From: Leuctra nigra
Taxonomy: Eukaryota > Arthropoda > Insecta > Plecoptera > Leuctridae
Reading direction: 5' to 3'
Assembly (NCBI GenBank): GCA_934045905.1
Contig: OW203762.1
Location: 6,386,001-6,450,000, forward strand
Length of the DNA stretch: 64,000 nt
In this document: positions 12,101 to 24,100 of the stretch, one piece after another
Layout of the letters: each line of letters starts with the position of its first letter
How positions within the stretch are numbered: position 1 is the stretch's first letter
Program-made: the position numbers and the translations under genes
Notes under the pieces: model-generated
What the model was told of the DNA's origin: nothing
Database searches by the model: none
The model's input: the letters and a program-made list of their open reading frames with translations, nothing else

Positions 12101-15100
12101 GTTGGACAAATGAGAAAATGTATCATTAGATAATATTAATATTATAATGTAGGTTCAAGTGTAGAAAAAATGTTTTCCTCTCGATTGGAGTGCCGAAATT
12201 GATTTTTTCATAATTATCGATTGTTTACAGCATTCTTAATATTACCTGACGTGTCTTCAATTTTGTTGGTTGCCATTTTGGAAAATATGGCGGAAAACGT
12301 AAATTTAACAAAGTATTTAATTGATGGTAAAGAAAAGGTTGAACAATTATGCAATAATTCACTAAAACTAACTCAAATATGGGGACTTGAAAAAAAATAC
12401 GCCGCGAATGAATTTTATTTTTTCATTGTTGGAATTGACCAATAACGTTTCTGTGTTTTTTTGCTCCCAATTTATTATGAAACGCGTGGACTTAGACTAA
12501 CATATGTGGAATTAAAATTTGTAGACAATTTCATTGTGAACAATATGCGTTTAAGAAAAAATTTAAAATTAAATTTAAAAAAAAATTAAAATTAAAATTT
12601 AAAAAATAATGTTTGCGGCGTAATTTTTTTTTTAAGTCCCCATATTTGAGCTAGTTTTAGTGAATTATCACATAATTTTTCAACCTTTCCTCTACCAACA
12701 CTTAAATAATTTGTAAAATTTACGTTTTCCGCTCGTTTTCCGCCATATTTTCCAAGATGGCCACCAACAAAATTGAAGGCACGTCAGGTAATATTAAGAA
12801 TTATGTAAACAATCAATGATTATGAAAAAATCAATTTCGGCACTCCAATCGAGCGGAATTACATTTGCTCCTGTACTAAATAGCTCTGTTCAATTAGTTT
12901 TGCAAAACTTGGTCAAATTTTGAGAATTCTACCTCATAATGGAGCAAATCTGTGCATTTTTGGATCTCTTTATCAACATATTTGTATATCTGGTCACTGA
13001 CTAGTTATAGCCTTGAGTATGGACCATACTCGAAGGGTTATAGCCTTCTAGTCTGTGATCTGGGGGTGTTATTTGGGAGTGTCAAGATGAAAAGTTAAGG
13101 GTTATTCTTCCTACGCGCCTGAGTTTGTGTAATTTACGGTATTTTATAGCAAATTACGCGTAATTTACAATTGTAAATTACGCCTTACATTACGTAATTT
13201 AAGAAAGTTGTAAATTACGACAAATTGGTAATTTACCGGGTAATTTACGGCCCGTAATTTACGGATTTACATCACTACGCTTAACTAAGTGAGTTGTCTT
13301 CCAAGCCTTATTTCTTTCCCTACTTCTTTTTATCGGCACTTTCACTGGTTAATCTGGGCCTTTTTCCTATTCAGCCCACATTTATGCCCTTATTCTATAA
13401 CCAAAACTAAATCATTTTGGTCAAAATCATTTATGCTTTCCATTCAAAATAATTTGTTTGATTTCGTTTTCGTTTTAGGATAAAGGCCCAGTTGGTACGC
13501 AAAGAACTATACTTAATTAATAACTAGGACGCCTGATGGGATCTATTTTCACTTTCTTTTTTATTTTGACTCTCTTACCTGCGGTACACTTGTAAGAAAA
13601 GCACGGGCCTGAGGTTTCTGCCAGAATATCACGTCACTGATGAAGAGCCAGGCTTGCATTACCCTGTGAGAGAGTTGTGGTCATCAGAAGATGTTACAAG
13701 TAGTCTTACCTGCGGTACACTTGTGAGGAACGCCTGAGCCTGACGCTTCTGCCAGAAGATCATGTCGTGGACAAAGAGCCATGCCTGTAATACCCTGCAT
13801 AGAGCTTAGTATTAACACTGACAATCGGTTCAGGATATTTATATTTTATTGATTTGTGATCTTTTTTTAAATTCTGTTCGTTTGAAGAAAACTTAAAAAA
13901 CATTTTGACGGACCGCGCGGATTTCATTACCGTACGAGCTCTCCCAATGTGGCTTGGCTGATCAGGACATGGTCTCCGATCTTCATAACTTTTGGCTACT
14001 TATTGATCATGCACGCCTAGAAAAGTTAAAACACTTCTCAAGTCTAGTTTCTGAGATAAATTGAGCTGTCCTCCTCCCCCATGTTTCCCCACGTAAAATT
14101 GTGCCACTTTTAGGCTAATATGAAAATCTAATTTCAGTGTATTCTAAGATTTGAACAAAAAATGTATTTTATGGTACCAGACAGATGAACATCTACAATT
14201 GAAAACAATATACAACGTAACGCGTGCTATTTTAAAAGTTAGAAACTATATTCAAAGTGATTTTCCTACACCTCCTGTGAAGTTTTGTTCATTCTCGGAA
14301 GACAATATTGAAACCTCAGTCATCAGACAAGTGCCAGGTTGCAGTTTTACAGACAAGTTGCAAGTAACATGACACTATATGCGACCTTTACTTAAATATA
14401 GGTAGATGAAATGTTGGAAAAAGTAATGCACCGTTGTAATTTCAAAAAATATATATTTTCTGGTTTTCGATCTGTTGAGCCACCTTTAAGAGTAACTCAT
14501 GAGTGTTTTCCATAGGCATTACGGATGAGCTCACCAGATGGCTTGCGGATCTACGTCTGTCATGGCTCGGAACACAGCTTTGCCGACACCTGCGAGATAC
14601 TTGACGTTCCCCGTGCGAGGAGACATCTCGTTGAACGTGTCACAGTTGTACACGTGATCCGTAGAGAACTCGCCAATCATCTGAAAGCAAACAATACAAT
14701 TACTGCCGAGTCCAAAATGTTCTTCATCTCGGGTGAAAATTTGAAGCTCTCTTTGTGGGGGCTTTTTGAAAAATGTGGATTCCGATTTTAATCTTATGAT
14801 TTTGCCTGAATTAAGATATTTGACGGTACTCTAACAAAATATACAATCATGCAATTTTGAATGACCATAGTCATCCTGTCTGTAGTGTACTCAACTAAAT
14901 TTTGTCAGTCTGAATAATTACGACTGTAATCTATATTTTAATTCTGAATAAATGAGTCAATTACTGACAGCCAACGACCTCCTGTGCTCTAGACTGCTAA
15001 TGTTTTATACCGCAGTACAGCGGGCGGCAAAGCTGAGCAGTAGAGGGCGAAACACTGATGCGAGAAAGAGAGGGAAACTGCATCCAGTCACGTGGCGGTG

Positions 15101-18100
15101 TGTTGCGTTAATAGCTATAAGTATAACGCTGTCGGGCATAGGATTATCAGAGTAGGTAGGTATTAATTGCATCTCTCCAAGTTTTTGAGAAAATAACAAC
15201 GTAATTTTCTAAGATCAAGTTGCCATCAGTTTAACGTCACATAATAAAATGTTAAATAAAATTATTTTTGTTCAAGGATGCTACACAAATTAAATTTAAA
15301 TAAATTGAATATTGCTATATTTCTTTTTATTACTGTCTCACATAAGAGAATCAAAGGATGGAAACTACAGGACCCGGCGGTGAAGAACGAATTCAGAAAT
15401 AAGATCAAGAACAGAGTGCCTGTTGGAGAGTTGAGGGATGTGGAAGAAGAATGGCAGGAGTTCAAGAATGCTATAGTAGCTGGGGCTGAACAATTGTGTG
15501 GAACAGCAGGTGGAAGAAGGAAGGAGAAGGAGACAAGATGGTGGAACAACAGAGTGAAAGTTGCTGTGAAGGAGAAAAGACTAGCATGGCAGAAGTACGA
15601 ATTAGACAGATCGTTAGAAAGTAAACATCAGTACAGAATATGCAGAAGAAATGTGGCATGCATTGTAGAAGAAGAGAAGGACAAATCAATGGAGGAGTTA
15701 GTTAGCAGACAAGTTGGTGGAAGATTTTAATGGCAACAAAAAGATGATCTATGGACTAGTCAAGGAAAAAAGGGGAACTCGAGACGATCTAAAGAGTATG
15801 AAGAATGACAAGGGTGATAAGTGATGTAATGAAGACATAAAAAACACTCCGTGTAAAAATACCAGCCAAGTCTCTTCAACTTAAAAAAAATAATGAAATC
15901 TAAAAATTCTGCACTGAAAAGTAGTGATATCAAAAAATTAGCCAAGTCAAAACTTTATTTGAAAATCAAAAAATACTTGGCGCATCGTGTACATAAATAG
16001 CTTGGAAGTATAAGCCAATTATAAATTATACATGAAATATACAAATACATAGTATACCTATAATGCCCTAAAAAACGATGCGCCAAGTATTTTTTGATTT
16101 TCAAATAAAGTTTTGACTTGGCTAATTTTTTGATATCACTACTTTTCAGTGCAGAATTTTTAGATTTCATTATTTTTTTTAAGTTGAAGAGACTTGGCTG
16201 GTATTTTTACACGGAGTGTTTTTTATGGGGATATCACTACTTTTTTTAGTTTATTTTTACAACTTACGTGTGACACATATCACATGAACAATTACTAAAT
16301 CCTTTAAAAAAAATTACCCTTTACAATTTGGTTATTCTCATGAAAAAAACAAAGGTTTCATTCCAATCGGTCAACCCAGTTCCGAGATATGGCAACACGT
16401 CGGTTTTCAAAATGGCCGCTGAACTTTCTGCACTGCCACATAGAATTTATAACTATAAATGATGTGTATCATTTTTAGCTTTCTGAATATGTATTTATTG
16501 TATAGGAGGGGATTATAATGATTTATAAATTTGAATGACGTCATTTCCCGCCTCATAAATAGGAAAATTCTAGTTTGACTGTTCCTATTCCATAGAGATG
16601 TCCTTCCGAATCGTTTGGCACTAGTTTCATACCGATCTGTCAACCAGTTTTCGAGATATTACGTCGTTTCTTCCGATTTCAAAATGGCTGCTGAAATCAC
16701 TGACCTCTTGAATTATAATTTAAACATGATTTCATTTTATTATAAGCAGTCTCAAATAGTATATTTATTGCATCAAAATGTAAATTTGTGCGATTTTTAA
16801 AATGTGTGACGTCATTTCCGGTTTCAGTATGGGAAACTGCAAATATTATTGATGATAATACATAAAGTTGACCGTCTAAATTGTTTAGCGTTGGTTTCGT
16901 TTAAATCTATTAAGAAGTTATTAAGATATGATGTCATTTCTGGTTTCAAAATGGCGGCTTCCGGTTGGTTTTATATCAAGTCAAATAATATCACAAAAGA
17001 ACATACGTTACATAAATATCAAAATAATTGGATCAAATTTGTTGCCGAAATGCCAATCGATGAATTAAATTTCATGACGTCATTTCCGGTTTCGTAAACA
17101 TAAATTTTAGTCTGTTGCTATTGATTATCCATATAGATGACCGTCCGAATCGTTTGGCGCTATTTTCGTTCCAATCGGTCTAGCCGTTGTTGAGATATGA
17201 CGTCACTTCCGGTTTCAAAATGGCGGCACAAAAAATTCATGGGGTGAAGGTTAAATCAGACGCCAAAAGTGCACACGTGGTAAAAATGTGAGATCAATCG
17301 GTTCAGCCGTTTAGGCTGTGGCCTGTTTACCGGATTTTAGCTCCAGCCTACTACTACTACTACTGAGATTATTACTGATTATTATTATGAAAACCGCCCT
17401 AAAACACTGTTTTCACGGCCCTCTAGCGTGCAAAGGGCGTAACCTATTGTTCCTAAATTTGGTATATGTTGTAGGGTGGGCCATAGCTCGAAATTAAGAT
17501 ATATCGCAACAATGTGAGATTTCCCAATTTTAAGATCCAGTAGGCCGAAAATGCCACTTTGATGCTTACAGTAAAAGTGGGTTTGCTCCAGCCTTTTTAA
17601 ATGAGTGTGTGCGCGCGCCGTACGACTTGGCTGGCGTGGAGCGACCGCTCCACTAGATAAACCAGATGTGGGGGAAGTATTTTGAGAATCTTTTAAATGT
17701 AAAAAAGGATCTTAATGTATCAATGGGTGAAGAAGAGCTGCAGATTGGAAGTGAAATGGAAGACAGTGAGATGGAGGAAGATCTTTGTGATGCAGAAGTA
17801 ACAAGAGCCATGCGGGAAATGAAGAATGGTCGTGCGCCTGGTATTGATGAGGTTACCATAGAAATGGTAAAAGCTGCAGGGGAGGATGGTAGAAGATGGC
17901 TTTGTAGAGTGATCCGAGCAGCATGGGAACAGAAGAGAATTCCAGTTGATTGGGAAAAGGGGATTATTGTTCCCCTTTTTAAGAAAGGAGATCGAAGGAA
18001 ATGTAATAATTACCGGGGTGTGACCTTACTCTGTCAGTGTGCGAAGTTGTTTGAGAAGATAGTGGAACGGAGATTGAAGAATTATGTTGAAGAGGGGTTG

Positions 18101-21100
18101 CGAGAAGAACAGTATGGATTTCGGAGAGGGCGATCGACAATAGACGCAATTTTCACAGTGCGACAGATGATGGAGCAGCAGTGGGAGAGGGGGCAGGAAA
18201 TGCATATGGCTTTCTTGGACTTGGAGAAGGCGTATGACAGGTTGCCAAGGGAAATAGTTTGGGAGTGTTTGGTGAAGAGAGGAATAGGCAAGGACTTGGT
18301 TGAGCGGATCAAATGTATGTATCAGAACAGTGTGAGTTGTGTGCAGTCGGGAGTGGGGAGATCGGAATGGTTTAGTATTAGTGAAGGGCTTCGGCAAGGG
18401 AGTGTGTTGTCACCAACACTGTTCATCATAGTAATGGACGAGTTGTTGAAGAAAGCAGAGCCGAATGAGGGGATCGATACTCAAACGTTGATTTATGCGG
18501 ATGATGTGGTGGTGTGGGGAGAAACTAGGGAGGAAGTTCAGGTAAAGATTAATAAGTGGAGTGAAGAGACGGAGAAGATGGGTTTGAAAATAATTGAAGA
18601 GAAGAGCGAAGTATTGTCCATGGAAAGAAAGAAGCTTAAACACGGTCATGCTAGGATCAAGCTTGGAGAGGGATGGTTGAAGGAGGTGGAAGAGTTTAAG
18701 TATCTGGGTAGCCTGCTCACCAACAAGGCTAAAGTAGACAGAGAAATACAAGAAAGAAGAAAGAAAGCAGAGGCATTTTATCAAGCAGTGAGGAAGTTGC
18801 TGTGGAATGAGAAGTTTCCACAAGTCTGCAAGATCATTATGTACAAGATGTATTTCCTGCCAATTCTAACATATGGGGCAGTGACGTGGTCAGCAGGTGG
18901 AAAGGAAATGAATCAGCTACAGGCAGCTGAGATGAAGTTTTTGAGGAGTGTGAAGGGGGTGACAAGAATGGATAGGATCCGAAGTAGGAAGATAAGAAAA
19001 GAGCTTGGGGTTGAAAGATTGGTGTTCAAGCTGGGAAGAGAGAGGCTTAGGTGGTTCGGCCCCATGAAGAGGATGGGAACCGATAGAGTGCCAAGGCGGG
19101 TGTTTGAAGCGGCTACAGGGGGAACTCGGAGAGTGGGGCGACCAAGAGACAGGTGGATTGGACTGATCAAGGAGGATGTGTTGGAGAGAGGAGGAAGGTG
19201 GAGTGAGTTGGAGGCTGAGAGACAGTGGGAGGACAGAACATGGTGAAAGGAATTTGTGGAACAATTAGAAGTGGAAGAAGAAGAGGAGGAAGAAGAGGAG
19301 GAAACGCCAGGCGTGGCCAGCCGGTTTCCAGGAGTCCTGCGGCCCTAGTGTTGGTGGGAATACCCACCCCCTGACCCATTAAATTGGAACCAGGGATGGA
19401 TTATTATTAACAACGTAATATGGTAAAATATTATGATTTACATGTATATCTTCATTATAATAAATAATAATAATCTTTCTCCCGGTTCCAATAATTGGGT
19501 TGGGGGGTGGCTAAGGCCACCATAGGGCCTTAGACTCCTGAGCTAACTGGCCAAGCTAGGCTCTTTCTCCTCTTCTTTCTTCTCTACCATCTTCTTCCAC
19601 TTCTTCCCACTTCTCCAGTATAATGGGATAAAATTTCAACATTATTGCAAATATGAGTTTGTAACAATCCTGTAAGCAAACAAGTATTTCAATAATCTAC
19701 AGATTTTATGCATTACTTGGGCACTGAGTGTGGGACGGGTTGTGTTGACATAATGTTTCGTCTATATTTAGATGATTGTCTACAAATACGCGGTTACAGC
19801 ACATTCTTAGACGATAATACAGTAATGTATCCAATGCATATCGCTACGCGCTCTCGCCCCGTAACACCCTGCCATTCATGCGGGGTCGGCTTCAGTCACA
19901 GAGTCATTTGAACAGTCTAGTAACATCGGACGTCGTTGCTGTCAGCAGAAGAACAGTTTTAGTTGCAGCTGATGAATCCCACATGGATTATAAATATAAA
20001 CACAATTGTTTTTCATTGTTTTTCTTTAGGAAAATTGGTAAATAACAAGAGCCATATAAATGTCAATATCTACGAATGAATAGGTAATGATAAATTAAAG
20101 ACAATTGTCACTCACTTCTTTCATGTATAATTGTCCAACTGTTTGGAACAATGGCTCGGTGGGCTCCAAGAGATACGGACTGCAAACCAAGAGTCAAGCG
20201 TCAATTGAGAGAACATATGTCACAACTTAGTATTACTTAGTAATGAGCACGTCTTCTCTCTCTTACCAGCAATAATCATCTTGAAATCCATTCCAAGACC
20301 CCATCATTGTCATCGATGCATTCGGGAAGATCCTGTAGATTTTACAGGAATTACAGGAATCAATTTATTACAATTAAATTGAATAATTATTATGAAAACT
20401 TGGGAAAACAACATTGCAATGTTGAAATAGAAACAGCAAATCAATATCATTGAATGACATATATGGACATATCACCAAAGACAACCAAGTATCAGCAAGT
20501 AAACTAGGTAGTTTACTTTGACAATGCGGAGTTAGAAATGTAATGATGATGAATGCTACAAGTTGACTTGAATCTTCTTCTTCTTTATCTTCAGCCTTTT
20601 CCCACTAAGTGGGGTCGGCGACACGACACAGTCTCCTCCATTTACTCCTATCCTGACAGTCTGCAACTGTGAGGCCGAGCTCCCGCATATCCTCCTCCAC
20701 CTTCCTCTCCAAAGTCAATGCTGGCCTCCCCCTCCTTCTCTTTCCTTGAATCTCCTGTTTCAAAACTCTTCGGCACATGTGCTCTTCCTCACGCCTTTCC
20801 ACATGTCCCCACCAGCGAAGTCGATTTTCCTGAAGTTTTGAAACAATTGGCGCAGTCTTCATCATTCCTCTTATCACTTCATTCCTAATCCTGTCTTTCC
20901 GGGTAACTTCAAGTGACCACCGCAGCATCCGCATCTCAGTCACATGTAACAGAGTCCTTCCTTCTTCTTTAGGGCCAAGCACTCTGAACCGTACATCATG
21001 CAGGGCCGCACAACCTGATTATATATTCGGGACTTCAGCTTCAAAGGCATCTTTTTGTCGCAAAGCACCCCTGTCATGTCCCTCCACTTCGCCCAGCCGG

Positions 21101-24100
21101 CTTGAACTCTGGCCCTCACATCCGCTCCGATCCCACCGTCCGACTGGAGTGTCGACCCGAGATACCTGAACTTTTCGACCTGCTTGAGTTCAAGACCTCC
21201 GATTTTGATACCTTCTCCAGGATCATCAAAGCAAGGCATGTATTCAGTTTTGGTCCGGTTGATCTTTAAACCATGCCGCTCCAGTGCTATGGCCCAGTTG
21301 GTGAAATCTTCCTGAATTTGAGCTCTACTGTGGTCGCACAGAAAGATGTCATCTGCAAATAGGATGTTCTGCGGAGTTGCTCGTTGGATGTCCCGTGTGA
21401 CCGTGTCCATAACCAGGATGAATAGAAATGGGCTAAGGGCTGACCCTTGATGAAGTCATACTCTGACTGGAAACTTGGCACTCACTCCTGCTGCGCTGCG
21501 TACATAGGACTCACTTCCAGCATACATGTTCTGAATGAGACTCACATATGGCTTCGCTGCATGTTTCTTCCACAAGCTGTACCACACCAAATCTCGTGGC
21601 ACACGATCGTACGCTTTTTCCAAATCAATGAAAGTACAATGTAGTGGTCTTTGATGTTCTCTGCACCTTTCCAGCATCATCCTTGCAGCAAAAATTGCAT
21701 CCATGGTTCCCCTTCCCTTCATGAAGCCTCTTTGGTTGTCACTTATATCTCCTTCCAAACTTATACGTAGACGCCCCTCAATCACCCTCTCCATCCACTT
21801 CATGCAGTGACTCATTAGTTTAATCGGTCTGTAGTTGCTGCAGTCTTGCACGTCTCCCTTCCGTTTATAGATGGGAACTATACAACTAGACCTCCAAGCG
21901 TCCGGAATTCTCGCCTCTTCCAGGATTCTATTGAAGAAAGTGGTCATGTACTTAATGCCAGTTCTGCCCAGAGATTTAAAGGCATCAATCGGAATTCCAT
22001 CGGGCCCTATCGCTTTACCCAACTTCATTTTCCGAATGGCATCACTAACTTCTCTTTCAGACAACGGCTACTACCTCGTCGTTTTCCTCTATGACATCCA
22101 GTACTTCTCTTGGATTCTCCTCATTCATCAGTCCTTCAAAGTACTCTTTCCACCGTCCACTAATGTCTGATGCACCCATGATCACCTTGCCTGCACTATC
22201 TTTTATGCATATGACTGACCCAATGTCTTGCCTCCTTGCTGCTCTTCCTTTCGCTATCTTGAATATAGCCTGCTCCCCTTCTTTCGTGTTTAAATCCGCG
22301 TAGAGCTGTTCCACTGCCTCCGCCTTCCCAGCTGCCACTGCTCTCTTCGCATTTCTCTTTGCCTCCCGAAAACTTGCCTTGCTTTCCTCCGTCGGATTTT
22401 TACTTTTCTGCTTAAAGGTTCTCTTCTTTTCTCTTAACGCATCCTGAATACTGTCATTCCACCACCAAGTATCTCTCTCCACTGCTTGCCCACCTTTTGA
22501 TTTTCCCAAGACCTGCTCGCCAATTTCTAACATCTTGTCACTTAATTCATTCCAGATGTCTTCAACAGAGCAGTCCCCTCCAAATGGTCGCAAATTATGT
22601 ATTCCTTCCTCCATTTTATCTCTCCCAGTCTTTTTACTTGAATTACCTAAATGTATAATATAATTGTAGCATATACCTAGATATTAATTTGTCTTCATTT
22701 CAATGCTATTACTAGAGCCAGTTTTAAATGGTGATTTTATTTCATAAAATTCGTTTTTAAAATTATCAATTTCGTTTTTTGTGTTTTTTCTGGAAGAGGG
22801 ATTGCGCGATTTTGTGGTGATATTAAATTGGTTATAAAACACATTGTAATAGCCCCCAGAAACCATAATTTGATGAAAAACATGTATGCCACTTTGGAGT
22901 AGGGATTGGAATGGATTGGTCATGCACTATTAGCACTGAAATAGGCTTGTCTAGAATGGCGTCTTTAATGCTCTGTACTGTCTTTTCCCCAACCCACATT
23001 TTCTCTGTATAGATGATACATAATATTTAAAATTTCATGACGCAAAATGTATAGTTTGAAAAGATATATTCTTTCCCAATCCAACAATTTTCAGTGCAGA
23101 AATTGTTCCAAAATATCCTTCTGAATAGTTGCGACTGGTTGAGGGTGGAAGGGGGGGGGGGGAAACTGGTCGACCTTGAACAGATGGGGGCTCAAAACAA
23201 AGCAGCCTGGAGGCATCATCAACTGGTTAGACTGGTCTGGTTCACTTTGAGGGTGGGTAGCAAAGTGTCTGGCGAGGGGGAGGGGTTGAGTGAGTAGCAC
23301 ATGGAAAGAAACTGGTTTCGTTTGTTGTTGTGTGACCTGTTAGGGGGATAAAAGCAGTAATTTTAATAGAAAACCTTCATTTCGTGGTCATTTCGCGGAA
23401 AATGTTGAATATCGCGATCAGTGTTGGATTTCGTTTTTTTTCGCGATGTAAAAATGGTAGATTTGGGATCTATACACAATGAAATGGATTTTAGTAGAAG
23501 AAAATAGTGCAATCAGAACAATTCGCGAATTCGCGCATCACCATTTAAAACTGGCTCTAGCTATTACTTATATACTAGGTTACTAGATTTAGTTCAAGTA
23601 ACCTTTCCACATACTCCACTAAATGGGGCAACCAGAGGAGTCCTTTCACTGTACCTCTTTCAAATGTATTGATGAATTCTGGAAATAAAACTGAACTGAA
23701 CTGATCTTTCAATTTCCACCACTTTATTCTTGAGTCGAACTTTCTTGCTACCTGCTTCTTCCCCCTTACCTTCATATCACACACCAGCAACCTATGCTGT
23801 TCAAAAGCGCTTTCTCCGGGAATCACTTTACAGTCAAGACACATCTTACGTTCCTGCCTTCTCATAAGGATGTAGTCGATTTGAGATTTATGGCAACCAC
23901 TCTTGTATGTTATAACATGTTCGTCTCTTTTCTGAAAGAAGGTGTTCATGACTGCAATCTGGTGTGCTACTGCCCAGTCTAATGCTCTCTCTCCACCACA
24001 ATTCCTCTGCCCAAATCCAAAGCCTCCATGAATTGCTTCATAATCTGTCCTCTCCTTACCGACGTGACCATTTAAATCCGCCCCGATAATCAAACTTTCC

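Noticed and set aside
15838..17657. Element H as a classical TIR transposon with AT target duplication
   Set aside because: Copy 2 alone would allow an AT duplication, but copy 1 lacks it (GACATAA..TTAAG), so the no-duplication A|T model fits all three copies better.
18026..18823. Antisense open frames over LINE 2 RT
   Set aside because: Opposite-strand shadows of the RT frame, without recognisable homology.
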